NCBI GenBank assembly: GCA_010093705.1
Contig: MU006097.1
Span: 796,298-860,297 of the forward strand
DNA from: Patellaria atrata CBS 101060
Taxonomy: Eukaryota > Ascomycota > Dothideomycetes > Patellariales > Patellariaceae
Reading direction: 5' to 3'
DNA length: 64,000 nt
Both the position numbers and the translations under genes were made by a program. Below, piece by piece: positions 12,046 to 25,241 of the stretch. Below the pieces are notes generated by a model, which was given only the letters and a program-made list of their open reading frames with translations, was not told where the DNA came from and did not search any database. Within the stretch, counting starts at the first letter, position 1. Each line of letters starts with the position of its first letter.

Positions 12046-15000
12046 TATACCGGGTGCCATAGGATTCTGAGGGATTAGGACCTGTTCTGCGATTCTTCTA
12101 CAATCCAAGTTGTCAGCGATAGGTCAAATCAAATGGTCAAGGTTGCGCTTTGCTCACAATGTTCTGGTTACACACTCCAACGGCGGGGATGCGGAGGTGC
12201 AAGTTTGGACCCAACGTGGTCTTTTTTCGTCTCGCAACTGCCTGAGATGTTTGAGAGGAAGTTTGAAATAAGCAACAAGCAGGAAACGAGCAGGAAGTAG
12301 TTTCCTAGACCGGCTGAGACAAGCGCAAGCAGGTAAGGTAGAGATTTTATTAGTCTTGTTGGAGAAATGAAACGGATGCCGCTCTGCTTTCGTAAATGTA
12401 CTATGTAGCTATTTGCACCCTGACAGACTTCCTTGGCGCGTAGGGGTAGGACCTTTTACGGCGAAATGGTTATTGTCAGAGGGATAATAATGTGCGATTG
12501 TTTGAAGTTTATTGATGCTATTGTTGCTTATTGTGTCCAGGTGATGAATGGTTGGACAATGGTCTCTCGGGTTATCGCGCGGGGTGTATATAGAATGCGA
12601 AAAGTCACAATCAACAAATATAATAGGGGAAACGTAGGAATAAAAAAAGATGAAAGGTAGAAATGCGATTGTGGGGTTTTAGATGAAAAAGTCACGTTTG
12701 TAGATATCATGAGAAATTTGAATTATGTACAGGATGGATGATGGATTACAAGTATTCTATCGTCGTGACTCGTGAGAGCTTCTCTGCTTCTCTGCTTCTC
12801 TTCCCCCCGATATCACCCCAATTCCTACAAAGAACCCGTACCCGCAAACGATGAGCCGTAAAGAGATAATTGGGCAGATGGCTCCTTACATTCTCCATTA
12901 TTGGTGCTGTCTCTAGAGCAGAGTTACGATCGGCGCAACTGGGTATGGGGGAATGTGGTGTGGCTCTCACTTCGCACGGCCTTCCGTCCTTGATAGGGCT
13001 TTAGGGGGTACCAGCCAAAAGGTTCGAGGAGCTCTTAGCACTCTTAGTAGGTTTCAAAGCGGCCTACGAGGGCAAATTGAACGTGTAGGATTCTCTGGAA
13101 GCTGTGCCGAATTTCTGAAGTGGACCCGGCTCTGAGGGCGGTGGCGTTCCTTCAAGAACGAGCAAAGGAGGTTAGGGGGATCATTCGTTGAGATTTCATA
13201 CCCCCATGTGCTTCCGTGATCCAAAGTTCCAAACCTTTTCTTTCTTTTCCACCAGACCAGACGAACACTCCCGGACTCCCGTTCAACCCACTTGGGTTTG
13301 CACTCAAAATCCTCATCGTCCCGTTCCTTCTCGGCCCATACCGTTACCGCTCAAGCGTTTTCAGTTGTTGTTATATGTATCCGCTTTGCCATCTTTTTGT
13401 TGCTTTGATATCAACAGTAAACGGAGACCGTGTCCCTTACTAAAACTTCTGTTGCGGTCTCGCCGATTTGCCTTTGAAATGATTGCTTCCAATACTTCTC
13501 TCCTAAGACTTGCATGAAGCAGCACGAGCTGTATAGTGCTCTGCATGAAGCCATGCACGCTTGCTGTTAGCCTGCGACCATACTCTGCTGGCATTCGTTT
13601 ACCGTAACCAAAAAGCTGCATAGAAAGCTATGTCTCTCTCTAGTTCCACTCCGCCCACCTCGTCCGTGGGTTGTTGCATTACCCATGGGCCAGTAACACT
13701 CTTATCGTCTGCAACCTTCTGGCTTTGGAGGAATTGCCAGTTAATTAATATCTGGCCACCCCCTCGGTCCCGGGATGAACTCGATCAACGCACGAGACAC
13801 ACCATATATGGAAATATGCTCACCCTCGTAACAATCATATTTCTCATCCCCTAACCCTCATGGGCATCGGATTAGTCCACCAAGCTTTCTTTCTCTTTTG
13901 CCAAAGTTTGAACCAACATTAAAGTCATGGCGTTTCGTCTGACGTCGCATACTTCTGTCATTAGGGTAGCACTCGTGCTTCTAGTTTGATTTTGAGTGAT
14001 TATACTCTTCCAAAAAGAAAAAGTACTTGTGATTTTAGCGTCGACCTACGATCAGGTAGTCCTCTTAGTCTTCCATGGACCAAGCTCTATGGACTCGGAA
14101 CTCCAGGATCGAGAGAAGGGTCATCGATGATTCAATCGTCGATTATTAACTCGATCGTGTTCCCAGCTGGTTGAGATATCGATAGTTTTGCTTCTATAAC
14201 TACACCCTCGAGGTAATGCCTGACTGCCTCGATAATGGGTAGAAAGGCGTGGATGTGTGTAGAGAGTACAGCACTTATATTATATCCGGGGAGTATATGT
14301 ACTGCGCGAATGTCCGTAAATGACCAGGGAATCCATCTGCAAATCTTTCGGGTTCAGAGCTTTGATTTGCAATTACCTTATATACCCAGGGGTATCTACG
14401 TCCCTGGCCGATTGCGAGCACTCTTCATTTAGGTTAACCCTAGAGTTCATATGCATTATCTCTTATGTCAAAAAGACTTTCATGGTGAGTATATCTCTTT
14501 GGCTACACTCTGACCCTGGAATTGACTGCCGACTCAAGCTTCTAGGCAAGATTTGAAATCAAAGAGAACTCACCAAATAGCGTTCAATTATATTTCTTTT
14601 TATCTAGTACATCGTCATATACCTCTCTCAGAAAAGCTGCCTTTGCTCTAAAGCGTGGGTTCGGTCCGCATGTAGCCGCACTTCTACCTACCAAGTGGCT
14701 CTAGGGGAGAAACGACTATTGTATTCCTGAAGAAACAGAAGAAACAGTTCTAGGTGACTATGAATATCATTTTTTCAAGACTTTAAAGACATCAGCATTC
14801 CCAGTCCTGTGACAATTTACCCTCGGATATTCTCCCTGGAACTCAATGATTGCTTTATTATCTTTCTTCTTTCTTTATGTCGAACCTCCTTATACTTTGA
14901 CGCCACGGCCCATGGAATCTCGGTTTCTATCTGTTGGAGCACCCGAGGGAGGGTTAACACTCGAGATCCATACAATTGATAAGGCGTGGAATTGATAGTC

Positions 15001-15960
15001 TACCGGTTTCCGAATGGAGGCCTCCGCTCCAGGAAGGATTTGCGATTAGAAGATTATATATTGCTGTCAGAAAGCACCCTGAGACTATTAGAAGATATTC
15101 TACGCCGACTCGGCCAAAAGTTGCTTTCAAAGTATCTTACAATATGTACTAGGCAATATTGCTCTATCGACATCGTATCTCCTTCTGATGGGCTATACCG
15201 GACCGCAAGTCGAGTGTTGGATGGTTCGCAGAGTCCCTTGCTCCCACTAGTATCCTTCACGACGGGATTCGAGCAACCTATCTTCCAGTTTCCATAGTCG
15301 ATAATAGGCGGTGGAGTAGAAACATTGACGTTCGATTTCAGGATGGCGCTGTATCTTTCTACGATATCTCTATTTTGGGACCTGCTGGCTTCTACTCTGC
15401 TTCTGCTCTTGGATATCCAGATGGAAACCAGTGACGCGATCGCCAGGGAATACACTATGCGAAACTACCTACGTCTTCCAGTATAAAATATAGTAACCTA
15501 GAGAACTGCACTAGAACTGATGCATCTCGAATTTGAAGCAGAAACACAATGTTGTAGGAGTGTGCTTGGCTGTGATAGCCGGCTATAGATAAGGAAAAGA
15601 TGCCTCCAGAGGATATGTCCACTTTCTGAAAAGGATAATACTTTCCCCGAGGCGAAGTAAAAAACGAATGAATCACCCTTAGAAGCTTCTACGGTATCAA
15701 CGATCAGGTATTTTACTTATATAAGCTTCTTGGGCGCAATAGGCATTAGGGGACCCCAATGGATAGCTCTGAATTGATTACGTCCGCCTTACTATTTCCT
15801 TCATAACATCTTCTACTCGCTCCTCGCATCCTTGGCCACACAACTTTATTTCCTCCACTTCTATATAACGTCGCTCTTTCTAACTCTCACACCCAAATCC
15901 GCACACCTGCATCTCACCATCAAGTTATACCCTCTTCCAATAGGAAGTATACTTTATACG
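12046..15960. other. Long gene-poor region, 3.9 kb
   Basis: No reading frame over about 135 codons and no domain motif is visible on either strand. It contains the G-alpha promoter side (with pyrimidine-rich stretches near 13190-13350) and then about 2.5 kb of unremarkable sequence. I saw no terminal repeats or transposase-like motifs. It may hold an old decayed element or a non-coding gene, but nothing supports a specific call. Confidence 0.4.
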
Positions 15961-16686
15961 ATGTCTTCGCAGGCGGAACCAGCTGCAACTACGGATTTGC
16001 ACTATTTAAGAGCCACCGAAGGACAGCACGAGGATACTGAAGCCGGAGCTTCCGAAGTATTGGTACGTATTATTCAAGCACAAGAGCCTAATTAGCCAGC
16101 ATACTCATCATTGTATAGCCGGCCGTTGAACAGACAATCAAGAGCCTCATATTCAACATCAAGTACCTTAAACCCGGGGAGAAGATCTTGGAGAACGAGA
16201 TCCAGCGTTTCGAAACAGAGATAGAGAGGTATGCAAAGGCATTGTCATCTATCTACGATCAGAAAGCTAACGAATTTCTTCTTCAAGCTATGGACCCAAT
16301 GTATCAAGAACGGGGATGAGACCATCACGGAACTCGAGCTGCAGCTCGCAGGGCTCCATCCCGACATGGAGGTTCGTAACCGAGTATTTCCATCCGTACA
16401 GTACATAGCATGGCTCCCGAAACTAACTAACTGGGCTCTCTAGGAAACCATAAAGATGCGCATCGCTACTATGAACGAGAAGGACCAAGAAATCAAGTCG
16501 CTCAAGAATCGTGTTGAGGCACTTACGCAGGTCCTCAAGAGTAGCGGTCGTACCCAGTTGATGCGCGACCTCGGTGCGGCATCCAGGTCAAACATCGAGG
16601 CGGCCTTTGTCGACGAAGCCAATTTCTGGAAACAGAAGTATATACAAGAGAAGGCGAGTAAGAAGGTAGCCGAAAGGTTCATCTGA
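15961..16686 (+). CDS. Small coiled-coil protein, unknown function (one junction unresolved)
   Basis: Four exons are apparent: 15961-16062, 16119-16228, 16288-16371 and 16444-16686, about 180 residues. From exon 2 on the protein is a heptad-rich coiled coil (EKILENEIQRFETEIE; later MNEKDQEIKSLKNRVEALT). Exons 1/2 and 3/4 join in frame, but the obvious GT..AG intron between exons 2 and 3 (CTAAC branch site, TTCAAG acceptor) shifts the frame by one base. Either a one-base change has broken the gene, the assembly is off by one, or a non-canonical junction is used, such as a GC donor near 16239. I do not recognise the family. It lies alone in a gene-poor region. Confidence 0.5.
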
Positions 16687-19600
16687 ATGGTATACCGAAC
16701 GAATCTATTTCATGTGAGGGGTAGAGTTACTTGTAGGCTATGGTAAGCTTTGAATGTCCCTAGAGACTTCTGGTTAGAATTATATCATCATGGAGCAGTT
16801 ATTCGCTGCGGCAAAGAGGGGTGTGTTTGTTGTATAGGTAATCATAAATGCAACTCATCCGATTCAAATCTTCCGAGTCAAATGTCCCTATAAACTGTAA
16901 ATGGCGTTAGCAATCCCCCAGCACAACTCACACAAGGACGCGGGACGCAAAGAGGCGATGTAAAATATTTCTCAAACCGGGTCACTTTACATGCACAATA
17001 TAAATTATTTTTTTTCTTCTCTTTTCAGAAAATCCTTGGTGGCCCATTAAAGGACACGCACGGTTTGCAGCGAGCGGCGAAGCGATCGATTCCGATCATC
17101 GTTAAGTTCTCTCTCTTTTCCCGCAAATCTCTATTTATCTCTTGATCATAACACTTATCTTCCTTATTTCTCGAAAAGGCCCCTGACTAAGTCAAGCACC
17201 CTTGATATATATCGTCATCGCCAACGCACACCGAACTTGAGGTCGAAACCTTACACCAATTTACCAACCTAAACACTTCTCCCAAACCACCTCCAAATTT
17301 TAAACCCGTAAATCACAACACCCTCGAACCCCGTCCCAAACTCTAACCCAACTAACCAGACACTCATACACGCTACCACTTAGCATTCCATAGATCATTA
17401 CCTCCAAATCCACATATGCAGTTCTAAGGCTCTCTATTCGCGGCGTCACACATACCGGGGCAAACCCACCTCAATAAACTCCTATGCCCTTTCATGAGTT
17501 TCGTTATAAGAAAGGCGTAAGCGTTCAATGTAAACTGTGCTATATTTCAACGACGTTGAACTAATTAGCGGCTTGTGTATCAAGAGGTACAAACCACTCT
17601 ATCCCGCCTAAGATTTATCGGCATGTCGGATGCGGGATATAGTCATGTAAAATATTGCAGGATCGTGGCATTGCCCTGTCAGAGGAAATGGAGTATGGAG
17701 GAGGTGGCATTTCACTGTACTGCTGAAGATACCGATTGCTGTTCTGGGTTTGAGGTGTGCGGGGATATCTTAAAGGCATACAGCGTTGGAAGTGGATATG
17801 CCGTTTAGGTTACATAGGTACAGTAAGGGTAGACCTCATTTTCAACATCCCCATTCATCAAACCACACAGCTTGAGGTGGTAAGAGGTTCAGCCAGGCGG
17901 GTATATCTTAAAGCAACTCAAACCTGAGTATAGACTAACATGAGCTCAAGATATCTAGCTTAACAACACACCTTGGCCTGTTTTGGCTTCCTGTCCCAGT
18001 GAATATCAGGTGAGTATGACTATAGGCAGTGTTTTCTCCTGGAAGGAGTGTGTCCCTCCTAAAGAGACGAAGTAGAAAAGTAACACAGCTGCTCGGTAAG
18101 CAAGTTGCATTTCTACTCGGTGAACAACTTTCAATTTACGAAGAAGTCAGTTATTCTACAGTTAGCCCGAGTACCTCTCTAACGAGCACCCTTTCTGCAC
18201 ACTCCAACAGCGAAAACGACCATGCGCGAAAGCCGCACTGAGCACATATGACGTGATGCGGAAGTCCCTTAGTATGCTGTGGGAGTCAAGTTTAACATCG
18301 GAGCTACCGTACGCTCGCTTAGAATTCATCCCGCACTTCCTGAATCTCAGGGTTACTTGCCTATGGCGTATCAGCGCTTTGGAAGTCGCTGGACGCCAGT
18401 GACGTTTAGAGCCGAATTGAGGTAGTACCCGCTCGTTGGCGTACTACAGCTAGGTAGCTGTAAGGTATGTACGACTTGGATAGCGTGGACTCCATGTGCT
18501 TGCTGGAAGGGGACGATAATGGTGAGCAACGATGGGATGAGGTCGCACATGGGAAACTAAGTCTTGCAGATTGGTTGTCCACTCATAGGTATCCTGCATT
18601 CGTACGTCTCAGCCACTTGTCATTGTGATTCTTAGAAAGAGAAAAAGCTCTCTGAGCCACCCTGCATCTTCGCCGACCGCGAGCTCAAATTTTGCAAAAG
18701 AAATCAGCCCGGACACACCTCTTTGAGTCGTAGGCAAAGGCTGAAAAAGCGCTCATTTACGCCACAATTGCCTGAAAAGGGAAAAGAACATGCCAAGCTT
18801 CGGGCTGAGAGGGGAGATCTTCGTGCTTAATGGTCTTAGCTTCGACTTAGCCAGATCCTTTGATGATCATGGAAGCTTAGACTTAAGGATCGAGGGAGCA
18901 TCCCGTCAGGCTGTCAGCATCGAAATACTCGATCTGAGTTGATATCTTCTGTACGACGTCAAGGATTGGGATTTAGATTTACTAACGGATTTTTTTTTAA
19001 GCTGTTTAATGGATTCCTCTATATGGATGACACTCCGTTAAATCCGAGACTCATCTGACACACTTCTCGATATGATGGGGACCACCGCTCGTCGTGCCGC
19101 CCAGAGGCCGTTACAGCGTAAGATCGCTGGTCCGTGGCGTTCGGATGTCAGACAATCCGTGCTGCACCTCTGTCTTAGCCGTTACAACAGCTTGTCGACC
19201 GTGAGCCGGGTCCAGAGAATCGAAGGATCCAAACCAATCAAATTAAATTACATCGCTTAGCATACTATGAAACAGTGAGTTTTGATGATCGATATGGTGT
19301 GTGGTCCGGCTTCATCGCAAACCTCTCTAATCTGCAATAACCTTAACAATAACCATCGAACTAGCGGCACGCCACCAAAGCCTAATCGGGGCTTTCGCAA
19401 CATTTTGCACGTTCTGGTGACTTCGAAGGGACAGGCGGTGGCTGTTGCCTTGAAATAACTACCAGATTCCCGTCTGTTGGGAGCCCTTTTCTGCCTTCTT
19501 CAGGCTTTCTTGAGAATGCTTGTCGTAGCCCCGAACCGCTGTTACCGCTCCTTTGATACGTGTCATCAGCCCACTTTATGAGTACAAATCTGTGTGGCTT

Positions 19601-19748
19601 GTGCTTCTTTCAGTTTGATCTATAATTATCTTGAATATAACCTTGGGGGCCTGTCCTACACGAGTTGCTTTGAACCTGGAGGGTTTTGTCAATTCATAGA
19701 AGATTTCGCAAGGAAACACATTCTGCTGATTTTGAATACTCCGCCTCA
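16687..19748. other. Long gene-poor region, 3.1 kb
   Basis: No supported gene. A strikingly C/A-rich, G-poor plus strand runs about 17160-17420 and resembles a long 5' UTR, but no convincing coding frame follows it. Frames at 17575-17808, 18029-18241 and 19072-19260 are 60-77 codons with no motif. A T8 run lies near 18990. Confidence 0.4.
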
Positions 19749-20955
19749 ATGAATCCGACTATGCGTTCAACGTCGTATCGCGACATGGACATCACTGCGG
19801 AGACCCCACTCCTGGAACGCATGCATACACCATTTGGAAGGAGAACAAACTCAGATATCCTAGGGGAAAAGGCACTTAGCGAGTCTACTACAACCTTTCT
19901 AATCCGTAAGTTTTATAGAGTCATGCTGACTTTCGCTCTGACTATGTCAGTCTGACAATCGAGATAGCATCTGTCGCATTCGCTCGTAGAGACAAGTATG
20001 GCAGAGTATTGCCTCAGGCAATCGCGCATCGCGGTTATAAGGCCAAGCACCCCGAGAATACCATGGGAGCGTTTAAAGGTGCTGTAGGGGTCGGAGCTCA
20101 AGCTATCGAGACCGATATCCACTTATCAAAAGATGGAGTAGTCGTTCTATCACATGTGAGCTCAGAGGTTTATGATAGTTGGATTCAAAAGCTGATTTCA
20201 GGTAGGACGCAAATCTAAAGAGATGTTTCGGAGTAGATGAAAAGATCATTGATCATAACTGGGACTACTTAAGCACCTTAAGAACACTGAAAGAACCACA
20301 TGAGCCCATGCCTAGACTCCAGGACCTCCTTGAGTACTTAGCGAGCCCGGGATTAGAAGATATCTGGTTACTCCTCGATATCAAATTGGACAATAATGCC
20401 AACGATGTCATCAAGTTGATCGCAGATACCATAAGAAACGTTTCGTCACCTAGACCTTGGGAGTACCGCATCCTTCTAGGTTGTTGGACGGCAAAGTATC
20501 TGCCACTATGCGAAGAATACCTTCCGGGCTTTCCCATAACACATATCGGGTTCAGTACACTTTACGCTCGCCAGTTCTTTTGCGTTCCGAACATCTCTTT
20601 CAACATGCTCCAGTTCGTCCTCATGGGTCCACTAGGCTGGTCATTTCGGCGTAAAGCCAAGGAGCTCGGACGTCCAGTGCTTGTCTGGACGGTAAACGAG
20701 GAGAGCAAAATGAAATGGTGCATCAAAAAGAATCTTGACGGAGTGATCACAGATGATCCGAAAAAGTTCATCGACGTTAGAGATGACTGGGAAGAGAGGG
20801 AACCCGGATGTTGTGGTCAGAGAGACTTCGGCTTCTTCGAATACCTCTATATCCTTTGGGTTAATCTAGTAGTAGTTGTATTTGCTACGTTGTTTATGAT
20901 AAAGGTCGGCTTCCGCGGTGTGGATCTGAGGTTCAAGAGGAAGTTGATACAATGA
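19749..20955 (+). CDS. PGC1: Phosphatidylglycerol phospholipase C-type glycerophosphodiester phosphodiesterase
   Basis: Three exons (19749-19905, 19968-20155, 20206-20955) close to 364 residues. The GDPD catalytic pattern is intact: [13 protein letters not shown], then ETDIH, then LSHD with the His/Asp split across the second intron. Later LLLDIK and a late ITDDP match the family. A hydrophobic C-terminal segment ([19 protein letters not shown]) predicts a tail anchor, as in yeast Pgc1, which degrades phosphatidylglycerol at lipid droplets and mitochondria. The start Met precedes a 50-residue polar leader; the frame is open further upstream without ATG. The acceptor of intron 2 must be GTAG at 20205 to keep [12 protein letters not shown]. 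Confidence 0.85.
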
Positions 20956-21266
20956 TAAAAGTCCGAATTTTGAAGACATTAGCGATGGCGTCCGGAAAGA
21001 TTGCATAGCGGGTTAAGTGGTTATAGATTGGAGTTTAGTCATGCGTGACTACGTTATACGAGTTGTAGATAGTCCAAAGAGTAAATGTTTAACGTTAATG
21101 TTATCCAATACTCAAGATATGGAGTTTTTATACAATTGCCCGCATGCGTCTTCAACCAAAATAATAAATCTCCAAAGACGGTGCCAAGAAACCGTGTCCC
21201 GCGCAACAACGCGTCTACTACTGGAAGAGGGCTCTTATAGTTGCAAATAATACAAAGGTCCTCAAA
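20956..21266. other. Spacer before gamma-tubulin
   Basis: 311 bp between the PGC1-type gene and the gamma-tubulin start, in tandem. It must contain the gamma-tubulin promoter; no clear TATA element or other motif is seen. Confidence 0.4.
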
Positions 21267-23065
21267 ATGCCTAGGTATGAGTTTTCCAGATATTCCGATA
21301 GTATCATACGTGCTAATTATCTCAAGAGAAATAATAACAATACAAGCAGGCCAATGCGGCAATAGTGGTGCGTTCCCATAGATTACCCCTCTACACGACC
21401 TCTCCATGATTCCGATATTCCTACTGCCATTGTTCGAAATATATTTCTAAGGAACAGGACTGGGGTTCATTAGCTGATTGCGTTCTTTTCTCTAGTCGGT
21501 AGTCAGTTTTGGCAACAATTATGTCAAGAACATGGTATCAGTCAGGACGGGAACCTAGAAGACTTCGCGACAGAAGGTGGTGATAGAAAAGATGTCTTCT
21601 TCTACCAGGTATGATTCACCGTCACGCTGTTATCAATAAGGTTAGTCTATCTATGCATGTATACTAACATACGTCGTAGTCTGATGACACCCGGTACATT
21701 CCCCGCGCCATTCTCCTCGATTTAGAGCCACGGGTATGTCCTGTAAAGATTAGAATAGGGAGACTATGCGTGATGAGTCGCTTTTGCTGACCTTTTAATC
21801 AGGTCATAAATGGGATTCAGTCAGGACCGTACAAGAATATATATAATCCCGAGAACTTTTACATCCACAAAGATGGTACAGGTGCGGGCAATAATTGGGC
21901 TGCTGGATACTCCATGGGCGACCAAGTACACGAAGAAGTCATGGATATGATTGATAGAGAAGCTGATGGAAGCGACTCTCTGGAAGTAAGTAGTACCAAT
22001 GTCGATATTGGGGTTACTCCTCTAACGGGCCATAGGGCTTTATGCTACTACATTCCATCGCCGGAGGAACTGGTTCAGGTCTTGGAAGCTTTCTGTTGGA
22101 AAGACTGAATGATAGATTCCCGAAAAAGCTGATCCAGACATACTCTGTGTTTCCAGATACACAAAATGCTGGTGATGTTGTAGTGCAACCTTATAACAGT
22201 CTTCTATCCATGAGAAGGTTAACGCAAAATGCAGACTCTGTTGTAAGTCTGACACTATTCAGATAACGTCTTTAACTGACCAACTTGCAAGGTGGTGCTA
22301 GATAACGGTGCATTGTCGAGAATAGCAGCAGACAGGTTACACGTACAGGAGCCATCTTTCCAGCAAACAAACCAACTAGTCTCCACAGTCATGTCCGCCA
22401 GCACGACCACCCTACGATATCCCGGCTACATGCACAACGACCTCGTCGGAATTGTCGCCTCCCTAATCCCCACCCCCCGCTGCCACTTCCTCATGACATC
22501 CTACACCCCCTTCACCAGCGACATCGTCGAACAAGCCAAAACCGTCCGCAAAACCACAGTCCTCGACGTAATGCGACGACTCCTCCAGCCCAAGAACAGA
22601 ATGGTATCCACGAACCCCAGCAAGAAGAGCTGCTACATCTCGATCCTGAACATCATCCAAGGCGAAGCCGACCCAACCGACGTCCACAAATCCCTTCTCC
22701 GCATCCGCGAGCGCAGACTCGCCACTTTCATCCCCTGGGGCCCGGCCTCGATCCAAGTCGCGCTCACGCGCAAGTCGCCGTATATACAGTCCTCGCACCG
22801 TGTTTCGGGGCTCATGCTCGCGAACCATACCGGCATCGCGACGTTGTTCAAGCGCATCGTGTTTCAGTATGATAGGCTGAGGAAGCGGAATGCGTTCCTC
22901 GAGCAGTATAAACGGGAGGCGCCGTTTGCGGAGGGATTGGGCGAGTTCGATGAGGCGAGGTCCGTCGTTCAGGAGTTGATTGCTGAGTATGAGGCTGCGG
23001 AGGACGCGGATTATTTGACGGAGAAGGATGGGGAGGGGGAGAAGGCTGGTGGGGCGGGAACTTGA
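21267..23065 (+). CDS. Gamma-tubulin
   Basis: Seven exons close exactly to 459 residues: 21267-21274, 21327-21367, 21496-21608, 21680-21733, 21803-21985, 22036-22242, 22292-23065. The first exon is only 8 bp (ATG CCT AG). Landmarks are [12 protein letters not shown] at the start, the nucleotide-binding [16 protein letters not shown], the gamma-specific [13 protein letters not shown], and RKSPYI near the C-terminus. Gamma-tubulin nucleates microtubules in the gamma-tubulin complex at spindle pole bodies. Five 5' introns followed by one long last exon is usual for fungal tubulins. The C-terminal tail is acidic and Gly-rich ([14 protein letters not shown]). The dynactin gene lies next, convergent. 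Confidence 0.96.
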
Positions 23066-23719
23066 TGGGAGGGTTTGCGTGGATGGATACACTTTGTTCA
23101 CCTTGTGGAACGGCTGGTAGATGGATATTCATGCTCTGTATGCCGATGTTTAAGAGTTTAGCGGTTCACGGACGTTTATGATACCTTGCGCGGAGATTGG
23201 GGATGAGCAGTCTGGACTGGAACTCGTCACGCTTGCAACGCTGTCTGTGAGTTTATGTAGAGGTCTAGTTGCCTGTGTCCCTGTTCAGGGAAGAATCTAA
23301 GCTTAACTACTGTATTCGATGTTCCTAGAGGGAAAGGCAACGACACTGACAGTTATATCGGCCTGGGAATGTCATTTCGTTGGTGGTAGATCTATCTTTA
23401 GTTGAGACTTCTTATTCATAAGGACGATATGAAACGTGTCTGTCGACCCCTTCGCCCCTTCGGAGAATGAGCCTTAAATACCACCTCTCGTTAAAGCCAT
23501 CATCCCGTGCTACCAGCGGAACAATACCCCCTTTAGCGTACTCCTCTTTCGGACCGCATGTGGATACCAATCGTGATCGCATCTCTGATGCAGTAGACGA
23601 GTGTTTCCAGTCTGTCGTCTACTAGGGTACTATACACCGCAGCCTTAGATCCGGCAGGCTCTCATTCGAGCTTGAAACCCGTACCGCCAATCAATTGCTC
23701 GAGTCAAGTGCGAACAAAA
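23066..23719. other. Convergent 3' spacer
   Basis: 654 bp between the converging gamma-tubulin and dynactin p25 genes. Only 3' UTR sequence is expected; nothing else is seen. Confidence 0.45.
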
Positions 23720-24753
23720 TTACTTGATACTCCGAACCAACTCCCTCAATTCGCCACCCTCAACCCACTCTCCAGCAACAGTAGCACCGCGTCCGCCCTC
23801 ACCAGGGGCGCCAGGCGTGCAACCCCAGCCCTCGCCGACCTCGCCGATGACGCGCGCCGGCCTCCCCGCGACGAGGGAATTGGACGGAATGACCATGTTG
23901 GCCGGGACGACGGTGTGCGAGAGGATCTTGACGTTCTCTTTGACGATGCAGAAGGGTTGCAGCACACAGTGCTCCGCAATATACACATGGGAGGATATAC
24001 TCGCCGCCTGGACGATAGAGTGATGACCTGTACGCGTCAACATCCTCTACCCATCATATAGCGCTCTTGGAGTCAGTGGGGATGCGTACCGATAAACACA
24101 TTGTCCCCGATTTTCATGGGGTAGAAGCTGTACGTGCCTCTGCTGAGGCGGGAGGGCGGGCGGAGCACGCACCCGCTGGAGATGACGGTGCACCTGCCGA
24201 TGCTGATGGCGGTCGGGGCGTGCGGGATGCCGGTGCCGTCGGGTTTGGTGGAGGGGAGGCGGTGCAGGTCCCCGCGCAGGATGACGTCGGATTGGATCAC
24301 GGTTTTGCCGCCGAGGGTTATGTTAGCTGTGCCGGCTATGCTGGCTTTGCGGGAGACTTTGTTGCCGCTGTCCTATGGTTGGGGTTAGATGTGGGACGGG
24401 ATTCTGAGTTTGGTGCAGAGAGGGGTGGAACTCGTGGGTGATATCCATGATGGAGGGTAAGAGAGGATTGGAGCTTGGAATTGGATCATTGGTCTATTTT
24501 TGTTCTATGGAGCTTGACTGCTACTATGGTGGCCAGAGGACAGCGGGAGAAAAGGGGTGAGAGAAGGATTGAGTAGATGCCAAGTAGAGAAATGTATTCG
24601 GATTTATCGCTTCGAGACTTGCTTGATGATAGACTGAGGGAGATATGGAGTGCGTGCTGTCTTTTCAGGAGTGCATGCATATCCCCGACTTACCGTTTCG
24701 ATGTACTCCCCTTTAACCTGCCTGCGGCTTGTAGCGCTTGGACGGGAAGCCAT
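23720..24753 (-). CDS. DCTN5: Dynactin subunit 5 (p25), left-handed beta-helix protein
   Basis: Three exons (24753-24694, 24372-24090, 24027-23720) close to 216 residues. The signature GEYIET followed by SGNKVSR is split by a long intron (24373-24693, 321 bp). Hexapeptide-repeat beta-helix follows: VIQSDVILRGDLHRL, then KIGDNVFIGHHSIVQAASI and the VYIAEHCVLQPFCIV rungs. p25 caps the pointed end of the dynactin filament with p27, p62 and Arp11, and in moulds is needed for dynein to carry early endosomes. The Gly-rich C-terminal region (GAPGEGGRGATVAGE) is not typical and may be lineage-specific. Neighbouring gamma-tubulin also belongs to the microtubule system, probably by chance. Confidence 0.9.
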
Positions 24754-25241
24754 TTTGGTAGAAGCTTTACTCTTTGATCGCTCAGTTAATGAGAGAGATA
24801 ATACGTGTACAGCTGTAGTCTCAAGAGTAGAGAGTTCTGAGAATTCTTTGACGCTGTTATAAAATGATTTCTATTTCGGGTTTAAGCGAAATGAGGCCGA
24901 GAAAGAGCGTCAACGGCGACCGCGTAGAACACTCGAACTATCAATCCCACCCATCCCCTAGCACTCCACCCACAATTCCCCCCACGACATAACATATTGT
25001 TCTATTATCTTCTTTGGGTTTATTTTCCGACCTCCTTGTTGGTTGCAGACGGTCTTTTTTGCTCTCCGCAGTTCAACGGTCGACTCCTTAACAACCTTCA
25101 ACACCAAACGCGATACACACAAACACCGGCGAAAACCCCTCCACAAATTTCTGCTCAATCTTCCTTGTTCGAAATACAGAGATCGCATCATCTATTCTAA
25201 ACCGCAATTTGACACGTCGAAACACTCATAAGATCGTCGCA
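24754..25241. promoter_or_regulatory. Divergent spacer between dynactin p25 and ARF6
   Basis: 488 bp separate two divergent start codons. Just before the ARF6 ATG there is a C/A-rich leader with TCGTCGCAATGG as start context. No specific binding site is claimed. Confidence 0.45.

Noticed and set aside
17160-17420. C/A-rich, G-poor stretch resembling a 5' leader
   Set aside because: No coding frame with a motif follows within 1 kb, so a gene cannot be supported.
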